Of a stretch of DNA of 64,000 nt, positions 24,801-35,398 are shown piece by piece. The position numbers and the translations under genes were made by a program. Position 1 is the first letter of the stretch. Every line of letters begins with the position of its first letter. Source of the DNA: Isoetes taiwanensis (taxonomy: Eukaryota; Streptophyta; Lycopodiopsida; Isoetales; Isoetaceae); the NCBI GenBank assembly GCA_021234155.1, contig JAJEKV010000002.1, forward strand, positions 9,541,630 to 9,605,629. Reading direction: 5' to 3'. The notes beneath the pieces are model-generated. The model did no database searches and was not told the origin of the DNA. It saw only the letters and a list, made by a program, of their open reading frames with translations.

Positions 24801-25640
24801 CTTACCTATCTACTTCAAGTAACATATGACTGGCTCCTTAGTTTTAGCATTGATACATTCCATTTCTTAAAAGTGAAATTTGGAGCTTCCTCTGGGAGAT
24901 GAGAAAAGAAATATGAAATTTCAATGTCACAAAGATAAAAAAGCATTGTTCAACATAAGGAGGTCATAATAGTGGCCATCCTGAGTAAGTATATATGATA
25001 CAAGGACACGCATGTTGCGTCACTTCCACCAGGGTTGGGTGCACGCCATTGTCAAGTCTGAGGTGTGGCCCAATTCAGGCCATGGTAGGAAGGCTCAAGT
25101 TTTGGAGGGAATGATCAGTACAAAGACAAGAAACGTGTGAGCTGCTTTGATACTTCACAAATATGGTTCCCAGGTAGAGTTCCCTTCTACTGTCCTTTTG
25201 TATGCATGCATTTCCTGGTAAATAAGATATGACATGATATCCTTCTAAGAAGCTGAGCTCTTTTATATTGATGATAGAAGTTAAGTAGATATACAGGACT
25301 TTACTGTACATTATAATTCATATTAAGGGAGGGTGGCCATCTATGGTGACCTCTCTATTAGTGGACGGGTAAGCCTTTTGAAGACATGGGGAAAGGCCCA
25401 AAAGATTTATATTTAAAACGGTTTGAAGGCTCCAAAGCTTACTCTAAGGTAGGCTCCGACCAGGAACTAGAGAAAAGCTGAGCTTGCACATGTAGGCTTG
25501 GCAAGGAGGAAGGAGGCTTGTGGTGCTGTAAAAATTGCAGAATGGCTTCTTCAGAAGCAGGGAATATATGCTTCCCTGAGGTTAGTATTTCTCACAGATT
25601 TTGGAGCAATTGAAATTTAAGCCACTTTTGAGGATCGCCA
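21871..25640. other. Non-coding part of the duplication, right half
   Basis: No recognised family. An 87-codon plus-strand open piece (23,326-23,589) is not preserved in the duplicate, which argues against a conserved protein. Confidence 0.5.
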
Positions 25641-27804
25641 TAAGGTAGTTTGTCTGCCATGGATTCTTATAGGACTTAGTTTAGGTCTGCCATTGATTCT
25701 TATAGACTTCTTGATTATAGGCAGTACAGTTGATTTGTTTGTTTTCTAATTTAATCATCCATATTGTCATTCCCTGCTACTGTCTGCATGTGAACTGAAT
25801 TTGATCTTATCCGCTGGAAATTTACTCTGACCAGCAGCCCGGATTCCATAGTCATCTTCATTTCCAGGCACTGCACCCAATCATCTTGTTCAGCAATAGG
25901 GTTTGCCTTCTCTCCTTCTGTATCTAGACTCTGTATCTTTGAAAAGAATTGCAAGTCTTCATCCTGTCCTGCAACAGAGCATGTTCACTTGTAAAGCAAG
26001 GTTTTGCAAACCTCCACCATCCTCATAGCAATGGGTATAGCTTCCCAATAGGCATAGCTTGTTACTTAATCCAAACCAGTAATCAGGTTGTCCACAGACT
26101 TCCCAACAACAAGGAAAGGGGTAAAACTCACCACTCAAATCTCATAGAATCAGAGCTCCTCTGATTCACCCACCGCAGCAGAGAGCTAGCATGAGAGAAG
26201 GGCTAAGATGGCAGGAATCTAGTATAAGACTAGAACCCTGGACCAAGCATAAAGCATTGCTACATGATGGATAATTCCTAATTTTAGAGAGGCACATGCA
26301 TAGATACATTTCTCTTATTCCACAAAAACTCATCCGTCAGATTATTCCTCTAGTTTTATACATTGGCTTTTCGAGAGTATGAACAAATCTTTGTATTGGT
26401 TCTTTACATTGATAACTTCTGCTTCACTTCAAAGAATGGTTTTTACTTTAATACAAACTCCAACCTGTGTAATATCCTCATTTCTCCACAATTGATATAA
26501 TTCCAAGGCTACTGGCCCTGGGTAACGCTGCATTTGACACCACTTCCAACACTTGAATCAAGTTTGCCAATTTGTAGATTAGGTGTAGAGAGATTTCATT
26601 CCTCATCACCTGCAAGGGACAGATTATAGGCTTCTGCTACTAAACTAAGTGCAGTGGGTACCCAGCAATAGAAGGTATAACTTTTTCTGTGAAAAACAAA
26701 AATTATTATTATTCCATGTGCTGAGCAAATAGCCAGAGGATTAAAAATAGAAATGACACTCATACCTGACAAGATGAAGGTCTGATGCAATCTAATTTAA
26801 AAAAAGAACAAATGCAACCCTCCTCCTAATTTGGAACAAGGGATATTCCAACCTGCCATCGAAAAATCACTTAATAAAGTATCTATAAAATATAGAAAAC
26901 TTAAAGCATCATTAGTTCCTAAGTCTCACCATGAAGGCTGTCCTCATGTTGTAGCCAAATGCCTTAATGACTAAGGTCACGACAAGAGTCTGAAGTAAAT
27001 ACTAACAAGTATGACAGATGCTATAAGAATATCAATTTGCATCCAAAGAAATTGGATGTTGATGAGCATCCCAATGCTAGGCAAGAAATAGAAAGTAAAG
27101 AAAAGATTTCTCATAGGCCTTAACTCAAGCATATATAAAAAAATTGAAGTGTTAAGTTAGAAGCCGTATATTTGACTGGATATATTTCTATGCATCATGC
27201 TATGCTACCTATGGGCCTATATAAACTTTTCATTCCATGTTACCTCGCTTCAAGAGTATGTTCAAGGAAAGTCTTTGGTCAAATCATGACACCGCAACAA
27301 ATGCACCCAACTCCAAAAGCTTAGACCTAGTTTGTCACCGACCAAATTTCTTCAAGATGAAGGCTTAAAACTATCCCTTTGTTATTAGGTAGCAAATTAC
27401 TTCCATCCAAACATTTATACATAAGCACATAGATTGCATGTGCAATTTCATAACTCCAGCAAAGAACCTTGTGTGCACACATGAGGATTTTTTAGTCAGT
27501 AATGCATGTCAGAAGTTTTTCAAAGAAGCCAGTATGCCATAAGGCATAACGGACATAAAGTGAGCTAACAATACTTTGTTCTACAAGAAGAATATATTTG
27601 CTAGCCGTGATCTTCACTAATAATGCCATATCTTGATTGAATTGAGTAATCGCATGGTAATCTATGGACAGAATAAGTATTTCTCGCCAGTAAAGCAATT
27701 ACAATTCACATCTTTATTAACAAAATACGTAAGAATTGTATAGCAATAAGAAGTAAAAAATCTTACCTGTATGCATAAGCAGAATGCCACAAATTGCTTA
27801 ATCA
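25641..27804. other. Spacer between the two duplicate copies
   Basis: Unique within the window and of clean sequence quality. Apart from the possible exon listed separately, I recognise nothing. Confidence 0.5.
25751..25968 (-). CDS. Possible terminal exon of an unidentified gene
   Basis: On the minus strand a frame of about 70 codons runs from an acceptor-like CTCTGTTGCAG (about 25,969-25,979) to TAA at 25,751-25,753. It encodes a mixed, charged sequence including DDWVQCLEMKM and ending GNDNMDD. A donor-like GTGAGT lies near 26,128, which would give a short intron of roughly 160 bp, but joining the two sides does not keep an open frame as read. The composition looks more gene-like than the surrounding ORFs and this is a cleaner part of the window. 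I do not recognise the protein. It could be a chance ORF. Confidence 0.25.
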
Positions 27805-28289
27805 AAATAGTCACTATAACCTCTTCTATCTCAAGAAAGACTCTACTCTTAAACCATCTAGTGCTTTCCCATATAATGCTCCCTTGCACTTTCACCTCGA
27901 AAAAACTTAACCAAATGAGATAAGATTATAACTTTGTAGATGCAAAACAATATAATGCATAACAAAGCAATATAGCATAATGCTAAATCGATTTAATGTG
28001 ATTTTAAAACTAAATATGGCCATTCTAGAATGAGAATTAGGAATCAAAAATACTTTGTGTTGAATATAGTATGGCTCACAAGTAATGAGAAATATTATAT
28101 GATTAAAGTCTAGTGAATTATGCTCTCACTTTGAGCCTCCCAAAAGCTTGGAAAGGGTTAAAGAATATCTAAGAAATAACCGAAAATGGATTGTCGTGGA
28201 TTCTTAAGAGTTCCATTAACCATTTTGACCACTCTGACAAGCATTCAGATTAATTCGTTTCATAATTAAATAGGAAAAACCTGGCTTTG

Positions 28290-30200
28290 TGATCCTGCAT
28301 GCAAGGGAAGACTCTTTGCCTTTATCGCCTCGCCATTGAAACGCCCATTTCGATTTCCAATCCATGCACTCCATGAACTTCTAATTGGAGCTCTCCCACA
28401 TAGCATCAAATATAGACAAAGTCTACGCTTAAATGTGATAATGCTTGACATGAATAATGGCCTCCCAATTTGTGCTTAAACAATGGGAAAACGCCAAAAC
28501 AGGTCATGCTGCCAATGTTGGGACCCTTCCTCGCCCTCTCATCATCCTAGATATAGTTTTTTTCTTCAACGAAAGTGTTAAAGTACAAAATTGTTGATGT
28601 GTTGAAATGTTAGGAAAGAATTCCAAAATAATATTCCAAAGAATCAATCTACAACTATATATTTAATTCCCATCTAATCTATGCTCCATCAGCTTCTCTA
28701 AGGGCTAAGAGAGGCCATGGAGCACAATACAAGTTATTTACAAGTTCAAAATAAAGAGTGTTTGGTGTGTATCTACCGGGCCTCAAATAAGATCCTAATT
28801 CTATAGGTATCATATCTAACAAAGAATAATAATCTATATCCTCAGATACCAATTTTTCTCCCATGTGCATATATCCCTAAATACTGAAGGAATGTGTGGT
28901 ATCCATCTTCCACATTGGCATCCAATGCATTTTTGCACAATCTTGCTTCCATTGTGTATTGGAGCATCCTCCAACCTCTATATCCAATCTTATGCGAATC
29001 GATTTGATACACCTCGGGCTATGACCTCGCTCAGAGCTGGGATGGCAGTAGTTCAAATTTTTTGGCTTTTTAATCCTCCAGCTTGATTGACATTTTACTA
29101 TAATGTACATCCGACTGATCTCGCTTCTAATATGTGATCACCTCGTAAAACCCCTCAAGTAACATTCCCTCCTTGCATCCTGATTTACTATCCGCCAATG
29201 TGCACCTTTTATGCCACTTGCTCGCCCATGCTTTGAGACTTTCAGCCACCCCCTCGACTCGAATCCAAAGTATAGCTCCGGTATGAAGGATGGTCGGAAC
29301 TTTGTTTCATAAGTTCAAGAAAATTTATGGACCGGAAAAGAGCTTCAATCTTAAAGGGAAATATACCTCGATTTTGCAAGTATAATGGCATAGAGGATTT
29401 GGGCTTTTACTCTAAGCTTCTCTTGTGAATGCCTTTGTAATCGCTTCATTTGATTCCAAAACCTAGAGGAAATTTTTGGTCCCTCGTGATGGTGCTCCAT
29501 AGAGCAACACTAGGTCTCAAGGTATTTATAACATTCTCTATAGTCTCTAATGTATGTCCCTTGAGCATAAGGAAACTTGGCCTTTCCCCTTGGTGTCCAA
29601 GAGATCATAATCTTCACGAATAGATTCACATTCATTCTCTTTAAACACGAAAGCTTCCAAACTATACAAAATGATTTTGGTAATACTTGTTCTTTGGCCG
29701 CTATTAGTACCACATCATCAAGATATAATAGCAACTCTAATCTATGCTCCTAAATCCTGTTTACAAGGATCGAAGCTCTCATCCAATCATCTAATCTGCC
29801 TAAGGAAAATACCGTGACAAAGGTCGAGACAATGGCAAGTGTTTTACCAATGTGTGTCCAGCCTCCCATGCAACTTTTATGAACACCTTCAGATATAATC
29901 GGGAGATGTACCTACCTCGATCTCATGTGGAACCCCTCTATTCATGTCATCCTTCGCCCCACGGGGAACAATGAAATGCTTTGACGGGGTTCTATAAAAG
30001 GATACAAAGACAAAGATTGGGAGATTTAGCTTTCTATTAGTACTCTAAAGCAAGTGAATATATGGTCTAGAGTATCGTAAGGCTTCCTCTCCCTGCCTTG
30101 AACAGCAACGCCACCTCAGATCCTCATGGGTGAATATATGGTCTAGAGTATCGCGGCTTCCTCCCCGGCCGCCTTGGAACAAGAATCCACTGTGGATCCT
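28290..30200 (-). pseudogene. LINE reverse transcriptase remnant (copy 2)
   Basis: Second copy of the LINE fragment at 17,360-19,350. The minus-strand piece at 29,510-29,734 carries the active-site box as YLDDVVLIA (29,714-29,725) and, in the same frame, CLKRMNVN and DYRECYKYLE. These are typical of the RT palm-to-thumb region of plant LINEs. Copy 1 has the normal YADD; here GCAG in the coding strand reads CTT, giving Leu for Ala. Upstream (higher coordinates) a piece with SRLY and GGWTHIGKT-like residues is visible between 29,820 and 29,930, and C-terminal pieces lie at 28,266-28,451 and 28,877-29,110. It cannot be functional as read. Confidence 0.75.
30055..30200 (+). repeat. Local ~70-bp tandem duplication inside copy 2
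   Basis: GTGAATATATGGTCTAGAGT followed by ATCG and GGCTTCCTC occurs at 30,053 and again at 30,129, while copy 1 has it once (19,269). The two units differ by indels. Confidence 0.8.
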
Positions 30201-32299
30201 CCTCCGCCTATGAGCTTTTAGTTTATCCCTCCGTATATGTTCCCAATATTTTAGTAAATGTACTCCAATCAAGATTGTCCTATAATTAGATGCTACCTTT
30301 TGTCTCATGCCTTGTGTATAGGATGAACCAAATGTCTTCCAATAATATATTAATAAAATGTAATATATACCAATCACACTATAAACATTAAAGAATGTTC
30401 ATTGTATTAGATTGGCCCATCGGTTAGACTTTGGGTTGACCCATCCCAGTTTAAAACCCATTGGCTATCATTATCGTGGATCTGGGAGTGCAAGTCTCAT
30501 CTTGTATGGTGTGTGTCTTCCTCTTCATTATTAAAGAAAGTACAAGAAAAGAAGTAGATAACAAAGCCCTCAATAGAGAAAACAAATCAAGGGATCATGT
30601 CTATAGCTCACTACTACTTTGTGGTGTCCTAACTTTTCTATCATAAATTGTCTTTTGGCTCTTCCCCCGAGCAATCCTCTACTTAGTAATAGGAGATTCT
30701 GTACCAAATCCAAATGTAATCTACCCATGGAATAGTTTGTGTTGGCTTCTAATCTATACAACTTCAATTTGATTTCCATATAGTTCTACCTTCCAAAGTA
30801 TGTATACAATCAAGAAAACTAGCAAAAAATATGTTGATGTGTTATTGCTGAAATAGCCCCAATTGATTGATAAGACTACTAAGAGTGATGAGCTTAGAAG
30901 AGAGATAACTAACTCGGTGATATGGATGCCCATAATATAGACCATGACCTTTGGATCTTGTATGCTTGGCACGAGGATAGAGGCAAAGAAGCAAAAGATC
31001 AATAAAGTTGCTGCGTTTTCTTTTCCCGCTTCTTATACTTTATGGAGACTTAACAATTAACAAAGTGCCTTTATAGAATAGAATAGAATATGATTTTATC
31101 GTCCACTCTGAGACCAACCGCCTATGGGACCCAAGTACAAAGAGAGAGCAAAGAGCGTGACATTACCGTGATTAAAACCCTCACTCAAGGGTTTTCCTGG
31201 GAAAACCCTTAGTAGCAGCCAAGGATGTCGGCTACATCAGCATAGCTATATATATACATAATCACAGGTACACCAGGTTACTGCCTGACAGTGGGGCATA
31301 ACTCGAGTCCGCTGTATCCATTACCTCCCGGAGGTACGATCCCAACAAGCCTACGCTGTGAGGCCGTGTGTTTCCGCGAGGCTCATGCAAGGCCTCGGAG
31401 TGGGGTACAACTAACCGGGAGCATATCGAGCTCCGGATATGCTCGTGACGTCGGGATGTGCCCTCGAGGGCGTGACGCATCCTCAATGGCTTCGTTGACA
31501 AAGATCGACAGACTCGGCCCTCACGCTGCCCCCAATCCATCTCCCCGGCCACGCGGAGGTGGTGCACTCAGGCGAATGGGAAGCAATCACCAATTTTCAT
31601 GGGTAGATGGGTGCTACAGGTAGTGTGTGGGCCCCTCGTGAGCATGGGATTAACCTCATTGTATACACATGTGACAGGCCTCCGTGATCCCAGCCATTAC
31701 AAGGAAGCAAGCATCCAAGTATCGCTTCAAGGCTGCTGCCTTCTGCGGTATGTAATCGGGTCCACACTGCAGTTCGCGACGCTCCATAGCGAACCACTGG
31801 GTTTGCTTGTCTTCTTCCCCAAAGCAGGCTTTGAGCCGCCATACCCATCAGCCACCGCTAAAGCAAGGTTGGGCAACCGGGCCATCCATAGCCACCACCT
31901 TCCTCGAAGTAAATAATGTGACGCCTAAACAAGCAGCCTCAGAATGGAAGGGAAGCCTCGCCTCTTGAGCAAGATCTCGATATGGGACCGCGGGATTTTA
32001 CCCCAAAGGCTCCTCGGTGCCAAGAAAGCCTTCCTGTGACTGCCTAGGATCGCTCCAAGTGGTGGGAGGGATACTCACCGCCTACACTGGCCCCTCTATA
32101 GAGGAGGACCGTCTAACCATGTCTCAACATAAAAGCCTGTGACCTCATGCATACAAATCAGCCTTTGGTGGGATCAAGTGTTTTGCATTGCATGGCTGTG
32201 GCTTTCCCAAACAAGGACTCAGAATTCCTCGATGGATGCATCCCAAAGGTGTGGTAGTAGAAAAACCTAATGCCCAAATACTTATAAGATCGGAAGCCA

Positions 32300-33010
32300 C
32301 CTCCACTCACCGGTAAGTGAATGAGGGGAAGACGGGTGCCGGACGATGGGACCAGCAGCATTCTTTGTTCTTGGCCAAGTTAACTCATGTCGGAATTGGC
32401 GTAGCGTCCAAAGTATCCAGTGGCGCTTGCATGTCCTCTCGGGGTATATGAAAGCAAAGTCAACATCATCGCGATATATATGAGTTAATGTGGATTATGT
32501 GCACAACCTAGGCCTGCTTTCTAGCTTTCAGCTTTCACCTTCCTTCTAGTCGGTCAATGTACAAGCCAAGAGCGCCGTGATAGAGGGTGCCCCGGCGCAC
32601 TTAACAAGCATTAACAATCTGCTCCCCGATGTGCTGTGAGATCAATTTGTAGCAAGCCTCCTCAGAGTAGTCCTGTGATATAGCATTCTCGCAGTCGACG
32701 GGGTCCCTAGCCGCCTCAATCTGGCCCCACACAACTTATCCCCAGGCACTCTGTCAAAAGCCTTTTGCTAAATCCACAAAGCAAATGTGATAGACTTTAA
32801 GGCCGATTCCGCTATCCTCTATGAGTGTTCGGCAGAGTGAAGATATGGTCAATAGTAGAATGCCGGGCGAAGCTCCCGTCACAAGGCGAGCTCCGCATTC
32901 TCCATCCCTCCGCCCCAGTGTCAATCAGCCAAGAATCCCTAAAGCAACTTGGCAAAGACAGAACCGGTCATAATGGTACGATAGTTGGCTGGGCCGGGGT
33001 CCCCCGCTTT
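32300..33010 (-). pseudogene. LINE reverse transcriptase region
   Basis: In minus-strand order I see an NYRTI-like start (ANYRTIM across 32,970-33,000), STIDHIFTL (about 32,835-32,860), CFVDLAKGF near 32,760-32,790 (the first catalytic Asp block, FVDxxKAF), GLYIDRLEG near 32,555-32,580, and a YxDDVDFAF box at 32,455-32,482 where the alanine codon is garbled. These are the consecutive RT motifs of a plant LINE, spread over several frames. This RT differs in its motifs from the LINE in the duplicated unit, so two LINE families are present. Confidence 0.7.
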
Positions 33011-33859
33011 GTATATGGGCACAACTCTACCGTAGTCCAGCTAAGGGGAAATTTCTCAAGTAATGCCCCTCGTTGAAGAGCAGCCGCGGAGAATCCCAGA
33101 CCATTGGGGGGCCCGCCCACTTGAGAAGCCTCACCGCATACCATATCCAAATCACGCTTCCCCATGAGGCGCCAGTGTGCCCATTATGACATCCCTTCAA
33201 GAATGACGGCAGCCCGCTTATGGAGGTACTGCACCGCTTCCCCATTGGGTCATATAGCTGGCCGTAAGTATTCCTACCCTATTGTTCCGTGGGGTAATAT
33301 TTCCTGTGGGCTGCAGTTTACTTCAAAGACCTTTCTCCGTATGTCTTAGGTGGCGCCTAGCACTAAACATTCATACGAGTCTTTCCGCAAGGTACCTCGG
33401 GCTTTCGGTCTTGAGGAAGGAGCTGTATTGACCTTCGACGTGGCTCATGGGCGTAATGGTGGGTCCAAAGTGACTTACGGAGCTTACTTCAGCTCCCGGC
33501 ATTCGCTATCGAATCCAAAGGATTAAGTGGGAAGTGTGCTGTGTTCCCCTCAGGATCGCTTTAGAGCTGTTCCTCCTAAAGCACCCGCCCCTACCCTCGG
33601 CGAGCCGGGTTCACCGGGCCGTCATTGCTAGCGTGGGGAGTTGCAAAGATCTCCCGCAGCCTCTTCGCGCTCGCACCTCGCATAGACCCCACGCATGATC
33701 ATAGTCCAGACGCAACCGCGGGTACATGGGGTGTTGGGGTACGGGTGCTCTGCTGGCCTTCAATCTATCTCGCAAGAAGCAGGCCATGGTCGAGTCTACT
33801 TCTCGCCCCTACCACTGGCCCCATACACTGGCTGCAGTGATCAAGTGTAAATGTCGCCG

Positions 33860-34520
33860 GCTAGCATCGCATCTTACTATACCGTGCCGCTCTGTTCCTT
33901 CCGTTTACAAGGAAGTGGCCTGAGGACGCTACCGCTACCTCATTGCAAATGACCAGTTTAAAAGATATCGGCCAAAGAATAAAATACCGCCGCCATAATG
34001 GGTCACCGTCATTAACTCTGACTTTGGCCAAAACCAGCATCTCATAACCATTTGCAACATCCTCGCCTAGAGGTGCTAATTTTGGGATCCGCCTTCTCGT
34101 ATGCCAAGACATTGAAATCTCCAAGCAACATGACTTCTGCCTACCACGACTGGGCCAGATGTCATCATGTGATAGATCGGCTAGGCTCCTGTCCACATCC
34201 AAGTGCTGCGGTGGTAAAAGTTGCTCAAGATGTAGCAGCAAGCCGCCACAAAGAGGGCCGATCGCCGTTTCTCAAGAATTCGCATCTGGCTGTGCATTCA
34301 AGTGCTCCTCGGCCCGCCTTACACCTGGAGACCGGGATGGGGCTGGCATAGTCGCCTCTGGGTAATGTTACGCACTCCTCCGCGGTCCTCGCTTTCCTGC
34401 ACTCATTGAAGACTGAGAAGCCGTATCCCAAAATCGTAGCTCAGGATCAAGATGTTCCCATGTTTCCATGAGGAAGATAAGGTCCATGTCCATGGCGAAT
34501 ACCCAGATCGCCTCTTCTCG
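33860..34520 (-). pseudogene. LINE APE-type endonuclease region
   Basis: A minus-strand piece reading MDMDLIFLMETWEH lies near 34,440-34,500. It matches the DLIFLxETW strand that carries the conserved glutamate of AP-like endonucleases in LINEs. A 126-codon piece follows at 33,861-34,241 with DVDRSLADLSHDDIWPSRG, resembling the segment before the LINE 'ILNG' motif. The enzyme nicks the target for target-primed reverse transcription. The GDFN motif and catalytic histidine are not seen in a readable frame. Confidence 0.55.
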
Positions 34521-35398
34521 CCATGGAAAGCTACCAGCATCCTGTGATACCGCACAGGCACGATCCCTGGCTTAGTGCGCACGCCACTTCGTGCCGTGGT
34601 GGTGGTGGTCCCGTGGGAGCTGCGGGAAGATGTGGGATGCTCACCGGGCCCCTCGTAGGGACTCAGGGCCTGAAAGCGCCTCGCATCCCTCGCTTAATAC
34701 TATTGCTCCACCGCTAAGATCCTTCCCCTGACTCAAATTTCACGCCTTCTATGTTCATGGCAGGCCCTCGATTTCTTGGCCACCACGCGTCTCTTTACGG
34801 CGCCGTCAAGTCCCGCCAACGCATGAGCCATCCCCTTCAACTTCCTACCGACGCCAGATGGTATTACCCGCCTGCACGCCTCGCCAACCGCGGAAGATGA
34901 CTACCCGGGGCGACATCGCATACTGAATTTGCTGATGACTCTCGCCTTTCCAATGGTCAGTGTGCCGGAACATCATCCGTCCAAGATCCGTCCTGAGTTC
35001 GGAAGTGAGATGTTTCCCTTCCACTCCTCCGCTGCCTCGCATCTACCACATTGCGGCTCATGCCTCGTTTCGGTTCGGCAAATGCACTGTGTGTTGGTTG
35101 AGGTGGGGTGAGGTATACGTGTCCGCCACGGGTGGTGGGTGCCAGTGGATCTCGATGTGTCCGCAGCGATAAAGTTCCAAAGTTGACGCGGTTCATGTGG
35201 GTTGGTGTGTTCTTCATCGCGGCTCTTCCCTCGCTCTCCCGAGTCCGAGCCTGCCTCTTGCAGGTGATGTCGTCATGTCTTGATGCCATCTCCCGCATGC
35301 AATGGCGGAAGCGTTCATGTGCTCGCAAGATGGAGTGCTGCCCTTGCCGGCCGGGCAACGCCGCCCGGCCCCCTGTAGTTCCCGACCCGTCTAAATCC

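Larger units (their letters stand above)
17060..25640 (+). repeat. Direct duplication, copy 1 (~8.6 kb, uninterrupted)
   Basis: Collinear with 27,805-31,071, 35,404-40,140 and 46,836-47,300. Matching anchors occur along its whole length: AACCTCTTCTATCTCAA (17,068/27,815), TTGTGTTGGCTTCTAATCTA (19,888/30,738), AATATTTAGCCC (20,617/35,799), GCAACCATCCTATCTTT (22,043/37,136), CCTTCCACCCA (23,770/38,840), and GATATGACATGATATCCTTC (25,225/46,897). Copy 1 lacks a ~210-bp segment present in copy 2 at about 28,075-28,285. Its right part, from about 22.5 kb, reads cleaner than anything in copy 2. Confidence 0.9.
27805..31071 (+). repeat. Direct duplication, copy 2, first segment
   Basis: Collinear with 17,060-20,229. 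It contains ~210 bp (about 28,075-28,285) absent from copy 1 and an internal local duplication at 30,055-30,200. It ends at the target site of the inserted LINE. Confidence 0.9.

Noticed and set aside
27480-27900. Minus-strand piece with QFNQDMALLVKI resembling a wall-associated-kinase strand
   Set aside because: Only about ten residues agree and no other kinase motif follows in order.
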